From NCBI GenBank assembly GCA_025506515.1, contig CM046451.1, positions 65,551,635 through 65,615,634 of the forward strand: DNA of 64,000 bases. The letters are read 5' to 3'. Shown in pieces: positions 11,906 to 24,500 of the stretch. Numbering within the stretch: position 1 is the stretch's first letter; each line of letters begins with the position of its first letter. A program made the translations under genes and the position numbers. The notes beneath the pieces are model-generated. The model was not told the origin of the DNA. It worked only from the letters and a program-made list of their open reading frames with translations, and ran no database searches. The stretch comes from Flaveria trinervia. Lineage: Eukaryota; Streptophyta; Magnoliopsida; Asterales; Asteraceae.

Positions 11906-13973
11906 GTTGATGCTACCAAAATTCACTTGTCTCGACTTCTCAAAACTTTTAGCACCAGGATAGTAAATATTTGTCTATCTCCTTGTTCTTCCTTGATGTT
12001 GTGCTGAGAAGCTTGTACAGATCCTTGGTAGATAGGAAGTCCAGTTTGTCACCTTGGATAACATGTACCCTTTGTTATTGCCCTCTGAAAAGAGTTAGTT
12101 GATGGGAACCATAATCATATTCCCATCAAACTATAGGTTCCAATTCAGAACCTTCCACCATCTATAGAAAGGCAGCACTCTTGGTGGGAGATCTTTCCTT
12201 GTCTTCCTGTCTTCTCAACTTCAACTTTTCTTCAATCTTTGCCTTTGTAGTTAACTCAACTAGATGAAGATTGCCGAGATGATTTCTGATGTGTGCAGCA
12301 GTTTCAGAGTTGGAGGGGTTAGAGAATGGCTTCTCTACTAGCTCAACAATGTCGAACCTACTGGAGTGGGAGAGGTTGCATTGAGTCTATTGACCTCACC
12401 ATTCTCTCTTTCCCCAAAAAAGTTATGAGAAGGTTCATCGAACCTCCACTGCATTATTTTCCTTCTGGGCGCAAGAGACTGACTAGGAATCTTGTCCTCT
12501 TTCTTTGTATGTAGTAGAGTCACCAGTTTCCTTCTGAGCTTCTTCTCTTCATCATTTAAAGAGTCTGGGTTGAGGCCTAGAAGTCTCATAGTCTGGTCCA
12601 AAGTTCCTGTAGGCAGATCAAGTAATTTATCTCTTATGAGGGAACTTGAAGAACCAACAACATAGGTGATGTTGACAGAGTCTCCACACAAGAGACTTCG
12701 CTCAGAGTGGTGCAGTTGGTGAGCTTCATCCTGATTGCATTAAACTCCTCAAGAGAGAGATGCTGAGAAGGCTGAGGGGATGGATTGGATGGTAATTGTG
12801 TAGGTTTAGGTTTAGAGGTTCTAGCTAGTGTTTTGGGTTGGATGATGGGAGGTTTGGGTAGTTGAGGTGAGGGAGTAGTTGTGGGTAGTGATGTGGGTTT
12901 AGGGGTGAAAGGTTCTGGTTTAATGGTGAAAGGTAAGGGTGAAGGTTCATGTTGTGATTGGGTGGTAGCAATAAAGGTCATCCCTTTTACCCTTCTATAC
13001 ATCTCTTTCCTTTTCCCCATCCGGATATCAGCCTTAATTTCACTGACAATCCGTTGAAGTGTCCTTTCAGACATGGCACCCACCTGCCTTCTAGAGAAGC
13101 CATGAGCCCGAAGATAGTCCTTCATCCAGGTCTTCTCAGTGATCTTCTTGGAGGCAGTGACCCTGGCTTCTTGTTCCTTCTTCTTCTTCTCTCTGGCCTT
13201 TTCTTTTGCAGCCTTCTTCCTTTCTTTCTCCATTTGATCATGCTCTTTGTTGTAAAGCCAGATGATCGTATCATCATTGTGTGGAGAATGTTCTTGAAGA
13301 TCAAAGCCTCTAGAGAGTAGGAAGTTCTCCCGGTCTCTCCTTAGCTGCAATTCAACCTCCTTCTGTTTCTTTTCCTCTATCTCCAAGGCCAACCTGGCTT
13401 CTTCCTCAAGTTTCAGCCTGGTTGCCTTCTCCAGATCCACCAACTCCTCTAATGGTAGCAGGAGTGTCTCTAATTGGCAGCTCCCAACTCAATGAGCTGA
13501 ACAATGATCTCCTCTCTCCTATTATTGATGACAGCCTCTTGATTGGATGTACCTGTTTTTGTACTGGCAGCTAGCAACTTCTCAGTTTGAAGTCTTCCTT
13601 TCTTCTTGAGTTTCTCAATCTTCTCCTCTTCCTGAAGCTCTTCCGCAGTCATCTTCCTTTTTCCTTTGTCTTTTGAAGATCCTGACTGTGGTGGTTCTCG
13701 GAAAGAGGTTTCTGATTGTGAGAGAGGCAGAGATGGTGTCTCGAATGGAGGTTGATTTAGAGGGTCCTCGCTCTTCACCTCAGATGCCATTTCAAGGATT
13801 GCATCTGTGATGTTCAGTTCCTCGAACATCTTAAACAGTCCTTCCGCAGCTTCCATTTCAGCTTCGGAAGATTCAGCTTGTTCTTCCGAGGCTTTAACTT
13901 CGGTTCGGAAGTTTGAGGAGATGCAAATCCTGTCCTAACTGTTTCAGTTGCTGGGCCATCAAGAGCCTGAGAA
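11906..13973 (-). pseudogene. Element C internal ORF (3'-ORF type, coiled coil)
   Basis: Frames between about 14008 and 12338 on the minus strand make one charged protein with breaks near 13850, 13460 and 12690. Parts seen: an acidic N-terminal part (Glu-Leu-Asn-Ile-Thr); a Lys/Glu-rich predicted coiled coil (13440-13130) with long runs of Glu, Lys and Arg; a basic stretch with Arg-Arg-Val-Lys-Gly-Met near 13000; a Pro/Thr/Lys-rich linker (12960-12750); and a C-terminal part to about 12200. Composition and position before the PPT resemble the C-terminal half of the A and M 3' ORFs, but sequence similarity is weak by eye. The leader also carries CTTCGGAAG (13862-13870). Function unknown. Confidence 0.6.
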
Positions 13974-13986
13974 GCTCTGATACCAA
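13974..13986 (-). other. Element C primer binding site
   Basis: On the minus strand TTGGTATCAGAGC follows the LTR end. It is complementary to the 3' end of plant initiator tRNA-Met and fixes the element's orientation. Confidence 0.88.
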
Positions 13987-13987
13987 T

Positions 13988-14755
13988 TGCAGGATCGGTG
14001 TTTGTCACTTAAACACAATGTTTTCTCTCAAACTCACCTAGAACAACACTCAGGTATATATGAAGAATCTATAAGAGTTGATCATAATATAGAAAGTAAT
14101 AAAGAACACAGTAAGATAATTTTCAAGATACTTTTACATATTGATTCTCAACTTAAAATACAAGACTCTTACAAGCAGATCCTTTTTTTATGAGTTACAA
14201 GGAGAACCTATATATAATACTTTCTACAGCCGGATATACTTTGATACCAGCTGGGAACCTATAACTAAAGTCTATACTACAAGACTAAAGATTAAGGTAT
14301 CTTGGATAAAGTCTTATCTGAGATTTGGTAGTCAGGACATGTCCCTGACTCACCTTTGTCACCAACTAAAGTTGGTAACATGTACTATCATGAAAAGGTG
14401 AACAGTGGAATAAAGTATGGTCAACAACATGGCTCTTTAGGAGAAGCCATGCTGTATCAGAAGTCTGCAGTGGAGTGTCAGAGACCATACTTGTGTCCAC
14501 TGGTACATAGCAGTGTCTTCCGAAGGTTAAATGGCTTCGGAAGAGTAAGTACTTTCGAAGCCACTTATACTTCAGAAGAGGCTGCTTCTTCCAAGGCTTG
14601 CAGATTTCTTCTTTACATCATACTTCGGAAGTGGTCTTTTCTTTATTCTTCTAAGTCTTGAACTTTGGAAGTATGCACTGTCTTCGGAAGTAGAGTTCTG
14701 TCTTCGGAAGATGATCTTTCATTTTGTCTTCGGAAGAACTCTACAACCTTCGGAA
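13988..14755 (-). repeat. Element C 5' LTR, outer end truncated
   Basis: Direct copy of 11031-11893, diverged by scattered substitutions and indels, with five perfect CTTCGGAAG palindromes. The match stops at 14755, so about 130 bases of the outer (U3) end seen in the left copy are absent. Confidence 0.85.
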
Positions 14756-15654
14756 CTAAATTGCATATGAGATGAAACAACTTATAAGGATATTTTGTTC
14801 ATGGACATTATTTGTAATCTTATTTAAGTTGGTTAAATAACATCAAATAATAATAATAATAGTGTGTGTGTAAGTTATATAATTAAAAGGTTAATTAGAT
14901 AACTTATAATTGTAATTCGTTAAACAAAATGTAAAAAGAGTTTTGGGGGAAAAGCCCCAATCTTTTTGAGTTTCGGCCGCCCCTTTAAGGTGTCTTTGGC
15001 CTTTTGTTTATACTTCTTCACTCTTGGAAAACACACACTTCCTCTCTTCTCTCTCTTACATGCAAAGGACCAAGAACCCACTTTCTCTCTATCTTCTTGA
15101 AGGGGTTCAAAGCTGAAAATTCGATTTTCAGCTCATCTTGGTTCGAGATTGGTGCTCAAATCCTAGAAACAAGGTGTTTGCTTGATGTTTGTGGGTATGG
15201 ATGCTTGAGGACACCTCTCCTTTGTGTTTTGGTCATTAAGAACCTCATATTCTTCATCAAAATCTTGTTTTCCAGCAGCTTTACAAAGGTGTTTTGTATC
15301 TCTTGTTTTGGTTGTTATTTGTTCTTGATAGCTAGATCATACACTATATATGATCCTATGTTCTTGGGTTTGTTGTTGTTATGTTATTAACTTTAATTTT
15401 CACACTATAAATCATAAGATTAAGGTTTTATTCCGCTGCGTTTTTTCATGTTTAAATTGTTAAAGTACTTTGATAATGGTCCAAGAAACCTAACAAACAA
15501 ACCCAACATATATTAATGATCCTTGTTCTTCGGTTTTGTCTTGGTTAAAATGCTTAAAAATTTCAGATTGTAACCATACTTTAAACCCTAATATCCGCTG
15601 CGCTTTTGAAGTTTAAACGATCAAATTGCTTTGATAAACTTGTTACAAAACCCA
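14756..15654 (+). repeat. Element D 3' LTR, second part
   Basis: Resumes with CTAAATTGCATATGAG, matching the interior of the Copia-2 LTRs near 30260 and 55070. It carries the shared TCGGCCGCCCC box near 14974. ATTCCGCTGC occurs at 15430-15439 and a variant near 15592, because the last 147 bases look partly duplicated: similar ends finish at about 15507 (ACAAACCCA) and 15654 (ACAAAACCCA). The long open frame at 15004-15390 lies in LTR sequence and is not a gene. Confidence 0.8.
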
Positions 15655-16485
15655 ATAACTAGTTCTTACTATTTTCCTACACAATTGACAAAGACAAACA
15701 ACACAACCAAAAACATAAACAAAATCAGTCCCGAATTTTTAACAAATCCCTACACTTGCTTATTACCATAGTAATAGATGCTAATGAATAGAAAATTTCA
15801 TACGTAGTTCTGACAAAAAATTGGACATGATGCCTCTACAATGTTAAAATATCCAAAAATTCACAACTTGCATCTCAAACTTACATCTACTACCATAATA
15901 ACGATCAAATCACCATGTCACACAAACATAATCTAAGAACAAGCAAGTGTATATGAACCAATAAGAACAACAACCTTAGTCTTCATAATGCACCATCACA
16001 CTAACAAAATAATAGCGCATACCTTTGATTTATGATGCTAGAAGCTTAGAAAAATAAAAACTTGAAGAACCCCAAAACTTTCGGACCTAGTGTTCGAAAT
16101 TTGGTGACAAAAACGTGTTTTTCTTGCAATTTTTTCTTCAAAATTAGAAACTACATGAAATTCGAGTCAAGTTACACCCAAAAATCACTTGATTTGGTTA
16201 AGGATTGAGAGAGATATGGAAAATTGAAGGTTGAAGGAGTTATGGGTTTGTGAGGATTTTGTGGAACGATAGAAAGTGATGGATGAGAATCTTTGGAGAA
16301 GAAGAATGAAATAAAGTAAGTGGATGGGGTTTAGTTCACGTGACTGGTTGTGTTTGTATTTATTTTTTTTAACTGCTGTAAATCGGGCAAACCATCAGTT
16401 CGTCAGGTCTATGGTAAATTACGGTAGGTACCGTAGCTTACGGTAGGTGCTGGCACAAAAATGTCACCTTAAAACAGTACATTTT
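15655..16485. other. Intervening sequence without recognisable gene
   Basis: AT-rich, with no open frame of note and no similarity to other parts of the window that I can see. It contains an inverted repeat around 16420-16448 (TACGGTAGG and its complement) and CACGTG at 16338. It could be a piece of an older gypsy-type LTR or true host intergenic DNA. Confidence 0.4.
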
Positions 16486-17086
16486 TGTTAGGACCGTGTA
16501 CGTATGGAGTACTACCTGATAATGCATGAAAGCACATCAAATAGTGCGGAATCCTATTTGATTGGCGATTCAATCAGTGAGAACACAATCCCGATCAATC
16601 TAACAATTAAGTGGTATTTATAGGTTAGGGTTTTCCAATCATATGACTGAACCATTAGCATGGTTCAGTCGTGTGACTGCATCATGCGATTGATACATAC
16701 GCACGACTAAAGGTTCAGTCATGCGACTCAGTCAATCTTATGTCTCAATGGTACGACTGATCCAATCTCCTAGTTCAGTCGCGCGATTGGTCCATTAGCA
16801 TGATGTATTCATGCGTATGGTCCATTAGCATCGTCCATTCGCATGAAGACTTCATACGATTAAGTTTAAACACATTTCTCAATCATTTTTTACTAAGAAC
16901 TATGCACAACAATCACAAAGCTATATAATTAGTTTAATATACTTTATCACACAATAAACAATGAAACATTAAACATTCTAAGCATCAATCACATAATGTA
17001 TTTAATTCAACTCATTCATTACATATGTGTAAGACATGATAGACATTTACATTAAGCTCATAAACTAGGTTACATATGTATCAACA
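16486..17086 (-). repeat. Element E 3' LTR (601 bp)
   Basis: On the minus strand it begins TGTTGATACATATG after the PPT and ends GGTCCTAACA. The U3 part (16630-16870) carries many degenerate copies of CAGTCGTGCGACTG/CAATCGTGCGATTG-type palindromes, for example CAGTCGCGCGATTG at 16776-16789. The TATA box is at 16615-16622. Confidence 0.85.
16615..16622 (-). promoter_or_regulatory. TATA box in element E LTR
   Basis: TATAAATA on the minus strand. It lies just upstream of the 126-bp LTR end that recurs at 27250-27375. Confidence 0.65.
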
Positions 17087-17099
17087 AACTCCCCCTTGG
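17087..17099 (-). other. Element E polypurine tract
   Basis: Minus-strand CCAAGGGGGAGTT directly before the LTR start, only 11 bases after the stop of the 3' ORF. Confidence 0.85.
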
Positions 17100-17110
17100 A
17101 CCTAGTTTCC

Positions 17111-18644
17111 TTAATATCTGACATTCTTCATAAGCTCCTCAAATATCTTGTACTTCTCCTCTCTTTTAACTCCTGCATGTATTTCAAATACAAAGCAGAG
17201 TGGTATAACATTCTCGAACCGGAGCCCTTGTACAATATCTTGCATGTCATAGAACAGTGGTCACTTATACAATGTGTAGACATCTTCTGCAAAGAAATTT
17301 GTATGCCAGATTGGGTCGAATACCCGGATAGTTTCAATTTTTGCATCTTTATTTAGAACTATGACCGCTTCTCCTGTTCTCCAATCATAATACACCCATT
17401 TGAAGTGTGGGGTGAAGTCCTGAGTCATTTCTCATAGAGAATCTTTGACATTGTGCGTGGGGGGCTCCGCTTCAACACGACTTTAGGTTTTCCAGATATG
17501 GGATCCACTTCAGACCTACGAATGTACCTCTTCGGTTGTTGAGGTCTGAAGTTTACGCATCTGGTGTGGTATTCCTTCTTTAGAGTAGCCTCAAACCAAC
17601 CTGACACATCTTTCTAGGATCAGCATATAGCAGATTTAAGCGTGCCGGCTGGTTGAGCTCAAAACCTGGAGAGTCTTTAGATCATGTGGATATCTGAAGT
17701 ACTTTAATCCATTCTCCCTCTTTACAGCATAAACATTTATATCCTCAAATACGCCCACGCAATCATCTTGCCAACACCTTCAGATGTTTCTTGACCTTGT
17801 AGAGTTTGGTGTAGGCATTTTGCTTTAGAGCTGTGCGTTTAGCTCGTATTTTAGCACAACAAGCTGCCCATTCAGCCTTCTTGATCTCAACATCTGCGTC
17901 CGGGGCTTGGGCTTGGCTTACATTCTTATCTGTTTCTTTCTCTATCTCATCCAGTTTGTCAAATGTAGCACTGCCGAGAGTGTCAACCAAGTCGGATATC
18001 ACATTGCCCTCTCGGTCATTGTACTTTGGATAGTGCTCAAATGTGGCATCCTTTATCTTTATTTCATCAATGTATTTTAGCTCATCATCACTCATAACAT
18101 AAACCTTTGGACCATGTTTGACGAGCTCGTCAGGATTTAGTCTGAACATCTCTACAGTTGCTCATCGCTCAGGTTGTGTATGATTTCTCTCCTTCTTCAG
18201 GAGTGTAGCTCACTAACCTTCTCCCAATCCCTTGCAAATCAAGAATCATTGTGAACTGAGAGTTGATGTGCTAAAGGGGAGCAATATCATATTCATCTTG
18301 CTCGGACATTTTATCTGCTTGATTTAAACATTTAACACATCAATCATTAGTAGTTAATCAAGACATTTAAACAAGATAAACATAGACAATCATAAATAGT
18401 TCAATGTAATGTTTGAATCTAGTACAAAAGTTTTTCTAAATACAAAACATCTAATCTTTACTTTTATATTGACCAATCAATTCTTCAACAGAAGGGGCTG
18501 AAGACGATGCTCCCCGATCTTGTGCTCTCTTAGTCCGCCTTTCTTGACCCTGCGCAGAGGCTAATGCATCATCATCATCATCATCATCTCCTTTCTTTTT
18601 TCCCCTTGATCCTTCATCATCACCTTCATCTTCTTCAATCAGAC

Positions 18645-18681
<37 letters not shown>

Positions 18682-20272
18682 TATCATCATCTTCATCATC
18701 ATCATCATCATCACATCATCATCATCACCTTCACCTTCCTTGATCTTTAACGGCTCATCTTTTGACCCATTTAACCTGAAGCTGTGTAATCTGCTGAGCT
18801 TGAGCAGCATTGAGCTCTATAAGCTGGTTTACTTGTGTAGCTTTTTCCTCATCAAGAGTAGAGTGGATCCATGGCTCAGTGGGACATGTGTAAAAGTCCC
18901 GGCTCTTGGGTGGTGGTAGTGTGGTAAATGTAGTGAATACAGGTGGTGGAATAGGAGTGGATGGTGAAGGGGTGCCTGTAGTAGTGGTAGTTAGAGGTGT
19001 GATAGTGTGGTAGGGGTGTGGTACTGGTGATAGGGGGTGTGGTAGTAGTGGTGATAGCTGTGGTGGATGTGTGGTAATCAAAGTAATCCTCGTTCTTTTG
19101 CTTCATCCCATGGGGCTGAGCCATCCTCTTCTCTATCGATCCCTTAGAGGAGGATGCTCCCCTTGGGCTTATGGGATGGTCAAGAATGTATGATGAATCA
19201 ATAGTAGCTGTAGCAGCATCCTTGGGCTCATCCATGGGACCACCAACAGCCGCAAGCCCTCGCTCAGTGGCAACTACTTTGCTGCACACTGTCCGCCCCA
19301 ATGGCTCCTCATCCGACTCCTCCTCCTTATCTTTCTGAGAGTCAGGGTGTATTGGGGACGGCTCGGATCCACCTAGAGCCTCACTCCTTGAACATCACCT
19401 TGGTTGTGATCGTCATCTAAGTCATGAGTGGGTATCTTAATAGGCTCGATGTCTTAATCACTGTCATCGTGATGCCACTTCTTGTGAGAAGGCGCCACAT
19501 AATCAGCACTGGCCAGGTGCCCGAACAATCTCCTAACAGGGGGTTTCACCTGCTTCCCCCTGTACACCTTCATCCTTCCCAGAGTGGTGTCATCCATCAC
19601 CTCTAACATCATTGTATCGTCCTTCTCATTGGGCAGTAGGGGGAGCTTCTCATCTATGATCATCTGCAAGAACCTTGGATACATGTAGAAGCTCTCCTTA
19701 CCCTGGACTCAAGGTTCTCGATCAAGTAAGAGAAAATCATGTTGGAGAAGCTAAAGGGTTGATTCAGCACCAGTGCCACGTAAGCATTCTGAATTTGGTA
19801 ACATAGTTCATCAAATCCACCCCTCCGTGAAGCAATGCACTTTAGAATGTCATATGCGAGGTACTTGAACTAGGGACACCGGTTGATTTTGTTGAGCACA
19901 CCTGCGTTGATGTCCCTAGTGTATTTCATCCTTAGAAAACATCCCCTTAAGGTCAGAGGATGTAACTTGGTTGGGTGGGTAGCATCATTACCCAGGTCCA
20001 GTACTCATCGAAGGTCTGCTGCAGTAACCTCAATATATTGCCCAAAATGGTGCTTCGAATGCAGTAGGGCTAAGTAGATCTGTCAACCAATGCACCTTCC
20101 CAGAAGGCCTACTGTATAGACTGGTAGGGTGTGCAAGGAGTAGATATAGCTCTGTAGATCTTTGATCTTCTTAGAAATGCAATAATACCAACAAACTCAG
20201 CAACATTCGACTGGTGGCATCGAAGTGAGCACAAATGTTGTGCTTGGTGTTGATGATCCACCTATCTACCAT
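17111..20272 (-). pseudogene. Element E 3' ORF (env-like position), decayed
   Basis: Minus-strand ATG at 20272 opens Met-Val-Asp-Arg-Trp, then Lys-His-Asn-Ile-Cys-Ala-His-Phe, matching His-Asn-Cys-Val-Ala of A and M. A Tyr-Pro-Arg-Phe-Leu block at about 19680 matches Tyr-Pro-Arg-Phe-Ile of M (43115). A Pro/Thr-rich linker (19300-18800) follows, then an acidic tract encoded by (GAT)n at 18560-18725, a basic/charged part (18150-17760), and a C-terminal part ending TAA at 17111-17113. Its length, about 3.16 kb, equals that of the A and M copies although sequence is strongly diverged. Many stops. No membrane segment seen. Function unknown; it is evidently an ancestral component of this group. Confidence 0.72.
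18560..18725. repeat. (ATC)n trinucleotide repeat
   Basis: Interrupted ATC repeat, purest at 18645-18716. In the minus frame it encodes an Asp-rich tract. A and M have a Glu/Asp tract at the corresponding place, so this probably grew within a conserved acidic region. Confidence 0.85.
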
Positions 20273-22950
20273 GTTTCTGTAACACAAGACACATAAACAT
20301 GAGATTTGTCCATATGAGAAACTGTTGAAATTGAAACTATTCTGAAATTAGTCTGGTTCAATCGTGCGATTGAACCATATGAGTGAGTTTAGCTGTGTGA
20401 TTGAGCATGCGGCTGAGTTCAATCGGACGATTAAGCATGCGGGTATGTTCGATCGGGCGATTGAGCATCCAGCTGAGTTGAATCAGGGATTGAGCATGCA
20501 ACTGAGTTCAATCGTGCGATTGAGCTCATACGCCTTGTTCATTCGGTCGATTAAGTCATTCGTCCAGCTCAATCGTGCGATTGAAGTTCACTTGGAGTGT
20601 CTAGTCGCCTAACTCTCTGTTCGACAGTCTAACCCTGAAACTAGGTCAAAACTTGATGTTAAACGTTGTGTTTAGACTCTTTGGATTCATAGGGACCCTA
20701 ACTATCACTGTATGCCCTTCATTTTAACCATTTTGCACATTTACGTGGACTATTTAGAAGTTTTTACAAGTTTCTTGACTTTAATCAATTTGGTTGGTTA
20801 GGGTTTGATTACTCCATACATTTTGTGCTATTTCATTCACTAAGTACCTGTAGAAGATGAGAGTACACATTAGTAACACAATCTCAGTGTGAATCAACGA
20901 AATTGAATTTTGGCAGAGTATGTTAGCTTTCACGCGATTTAGGAACCATTAAAGGGTGATGAGAATGTCCGACCGACTTTCACCTATTTATATTGATTTT
21001 ATTTTCAGTCAGGCGACTAGACCTATTTGGATGCTTCATTCGTGCGACTGGGGTTCAGTTGTGCGACTGACTCATTTGGTTACCTTCAATCGTGCGATTG
21101 GTTCATTCTAGTGATCCAATCGCATGGATTGACCTATGTTTATGGTCCAATCGTACGTCTGGTCCATTTGTATGGTTCAATCATACAATTGGCGTATACT
21201 CATGATCCAATTGTGCGACTGGTCCATACTTATGGTCCATTCGTGCGAATGGCTGACACTTATGAGTTTGACCTCATGCATTTTCAAACACTTGTTAATT
21301 ATTGATAAGACTTATGACTGTTGATCATCTCAGACATGACCTTCTTAATTTGAAAAACTATTGATCACCTTAGAAATGATCCTTTTAACTTAAACAAACT
21401 GTTGATCACCTCAGATGTGATCCTTTGTACTTAAAAAAATAATTGGTCACCTCAGGCATGACCCCTTTTAAATGAGTGGTTCACAGATTGAATTTAGATG
21501 CATAGTCCGACTTTTACCTACCAAATGACTAAAAATAAATACATAAGTAAAACAACTAGAAATTTAAAACAAAACAAAGACATATTTTTGTATTTTTAAA
21601 TGAAGATGGATTTAAACCTATTAGAATACTTCTAACCGATTTTACTTCCTGGACAGCACAGCTTCAATTCTAGTTTATCATTTCTGGTAGAATTCATTAT
21701 GGAATCATACATGTATATTTAAATCATTTGGGATATTTTAATAAACTATCTTGATGCTAGATCATTGTTTTTACTAAGAGTCAATAATAATTTTAGGAAA
21801 TCATACTAGAGCTTCAAGATGAACACAATGATTTTGACTTTCAAGAACTACAGCTCACGATGATTGTCAGTATACTTGTCCTTTTAAATTCATACACAGA
21901 TTTTTGACACACATTGGTGATTATTTATGGTTTAATTATTTAAACAAGCATTTATTGATCCCACGCTTGTATGGTAATCAACATTTCTCACGAGATTTTT
22001 GAGCGGTCTACGGGTATATTTCAAGAAAAACAGTTCTAAGAGATTTCAAAGAGATGCCAAGCCTTAGGTCAGTGCTATTGCACAACAGAGAGGCACAAAT
22101 AACAAGGAATTCTAGAATATTTAGGTTATGCTTATCCTCAGGTCAGTGCCACCGCACAACAGAGAGGCACACAACCTATCTTCTTGTTAGAGCATTTATT
22201 TTCTTTTTGCACATAACGCACCAACAACATAAGTTATTAGCTTGATTGCATTTTGCATTTTTCCATATGCTTTGCTCATTTTATATGGTTGTTCGCACAC
22301 ATTTGTGGCGTTTCTTTTGCTCTTCACCCCTTATTGGAACTACGTTGATTGTGTTAACCAGGGATTAGATGGAAACCCATAGCGAGTTGAACAACTAAGT
22401 TTCAATTTTAAACCACCAATGAGGTCTACTTATCTATTGTATTGAATCTACCAACACATCATATAATGAACTAGCAGCCTCTAGGTCTACTTTCTCTATG
22501 TTATCTTGGTAGCATACTAGTTTTACTATCATTTTTCCTTTTATTTTGCCTAGACTTTTGAAACTTATGCTTTAAATTTTGCATCTTAATCAGTTAAGCT
22601 CTTTTGAAATCCCAAAAAACCTGTTCCATGTGTACTATTATTTTCCATAAACGTTGAATCAGGATCACATATTTGATTACTTTCCTTTTAGCTAAGTTAG
22701 CCTTCTCCCTCGTTTTTTAAGTAATTAAATAAAGCAGCTAAAATAATACTAATCTAACCTATTCTCCCTCTAAAATTATAAAACTGAAAATATTTTAGTG
22801 TTTCTGGATTTTAATAAACAGAAAAATAAAAGAAAAGAAAATAAAAATTATATTAAATAAAAAAATGTCGGACTTGGCATTTTCTTCCTCTCAAATCACA
22901 TCACTTTTCTTCTTCTTTCCATTAACCTCTAATAGATATAAAAACCTCAG
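20273..22950 (-). repeat. Element E spacer between RNase H and 3' ORF, repeat-rich
   Basis: No credible ORF. Palindrome CAATCGTGCGATTG is perfect at 20359, 20509, 20570 and 21087, among many variants at 20349-20590 and 21005-21265. 21317-21475 is an array of four units of roughly 40 bases carrying GATCAC...GTGATC arms. A 30-base segment around GCACAACAGAGAGGCACA occurs twice (about 22064 and 22139). The rest (22250-22930) is AT-rich and featureless. This spacer corresponds to 41769-42527 in M but is 3.5 times longer. Confidence 0.75.
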
Positions 22951-24500
22951 TTAATCAAATGATTTTGAGTAGAGGTTGGTGCGTTGAAAATCCGTATATA
23001 TTTTAACCACATCGATTAATTGCTTTTCAAAACCGTCACGTATAAAGTGATACTTAATACCGATGTGTTTAGTTTTAGGATGTTGGACTGGATTTTGTGT
23101 TACTTCTATAGCAGCAGAATTATCAACATAGATAGGAGTGTTAGAGAAATGCAAACCATAGTTGCGCATTTGTTGTTGAATCCAGATGATTTGTGAACAG
23201 CAACTTGCAGCAGCAACGTATTCAGCTTCACATATTGATAAAGCAATGGAGGTCTGCTTCTTACACTACCAGGTGACTAACCGTTTACCAAAAAACTAAC
23301 ATCCTGCTATTTTGTACTTATAATTCATTTTGCAACCGCCGTAATCTGAGTCACTATACGCTGTAAGCTCAAAGTCATCATCATGAGGATACCACAACCC
23401 GAGTGTTGGAGTACCCTTGAGATAACGGAAAATCCGTTTAACTCCAATGAGATGGTTGACTTTCGGTTTGTCCTGATATCTGGAGTAGAGACATGTCGCG
23501 TACATAATATCAGGATGAGACGCTATGAGATACATAGGGATCCAATCATTGCTCTATACAGTGTAGCATCAACCAGATCGCCATATTCGTTGGGTGCCAC
23601 ATCGTGGTTCGTGACAAGTGGAGTTCCAGCAGCTGAAGCGTTCTCCATGTCAAACCGACTTAAGAAGTCACCTACATATTTAGTCTGATGCAGGAAGATT
23701 CCTTTTGGTGTCTAATCCACTATAATCCTAGGAAGAACTTCATCTCCCCCATTACACTCATCTCCCATTCTGCTTTCCTGACAGATTCAAATTCTTTACA
23801 TAACTCTTCATTTTTGGAACCAAAGAGTATGTCATCAACATAAATATGTACTAGTAGTAAGTCACCATCCTTTGCTTTGATGAATAGTGTACAATCAATA
23901 ACTCCTCTGCAAAAACCGTGTTTCACCAGATGAGTTGAGAGTTTCACATACCATGCTCTTGGGGCTTGATAGAGTCCATAGAGAGCCTTATGAAGCTTGT
24001 AAACTCTGTCGCGATGATAAGGATCCTAAAATACTTTGGGTTGACTGACATACACTATCTCACGAATTTCACCATGAAGGAATGCACTCTTGACATCTAA
24101 TTGATAAACTTTGATCTTCATGTAAGATGCATAGGCTAGGAACATACGATTTTCTTCCATTCTAGCCATAGGTGCAAACACTTAATTGTAATTAATTCCT
24201 TCCACTTGTCTAAACCTTGAATGACAAGTTGAGCCTTGTTTCTGATTATGACCCATTGGTCAACTTTCTTGTACCTCAAGACCATTTGGTGCCAATTACT
24301 TCAGCACCTTTTGGTCTACCCACTAGTGTCCATACTCCTAGCTTCTTGAATTCAAGGAGTTGTTCTTGCATGGCACTGACCCATGCCTCATCGTTTAAGG
24401 CTTTACTTACATATTTTGACTCAAATTGAGAAACAAAACATCGATAAACATCGTCGTGAAGATAGCCTTTTTCCATGAATGAAGCATAATCAGCTGAGTA
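22951..24500 (-). pseudogene. Element E pol: RT and RNase H
   Basis: RT N-terminal block (Trp-Val-Ser-Ala-Met near 24370, Gly-Thr-Lys-Trp near 24285), Tyr-Val-Asp-Asp at 23842-23831, then Phe-Phe-Leu-Gly-Leu near 23725. RNase H: Tyr-Ser-Asp-Ser-Asp-Tyr-Gly-Gly near 23345, Val-Asp-Asn-Ser-Ala-Ala near 23120, Thr-Lys-His-Ile and a C-terminal Thr-Asp-Phe-Gln-Arg block near 22990. Each block sits in a different frame and stops separate them. The RNase H wording is typical of Sireviruses. The catalytic YVDD is intact but the gene cannot be translated. Confidence 0.88.

Larger units (their letters stand above)
11031..14755 (-). mobile_element. Element C: non-autonomous Sirevirus-derived element with only the 3' ORF
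   Basis: Two direct repeats (11031-11893 and 13988-14755) flank about 2.1 kb. On the minus strand a PBS follows the right LTR and a PPT precedes the left LTR, so orientation is clear. The interior has no gag, protease, integrase, RT or RNase H, only a Lys/Glu-rich ORF of the 3'-ORF class. It would need proteins from a full element. The outer end of its 5' LTR (right side) is missing together with roughly 150 bases of D, so no TSD remains. Confidence 0.83.

Noticed and set aside
15004..15390. 128-codon open frame
   Set aside because: Lies in the D LTR, Phe/Leu-rich, no similarity to a gene.
15655..16485. Host gene between D and E
   Set aside because: No open frame, splice pattern or coding bias that I can support.
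20349..21265. Evenly repeated palindromes as a CRISPR-like array
   Set aside because: Units degenerate, spacing irregular, no cas genes, eukaryotic retroelement context.
22040..22245. 63-codon frame in the E spacer
   Set aside because: Created by a short direct repeat; no domain or homologue in the window.
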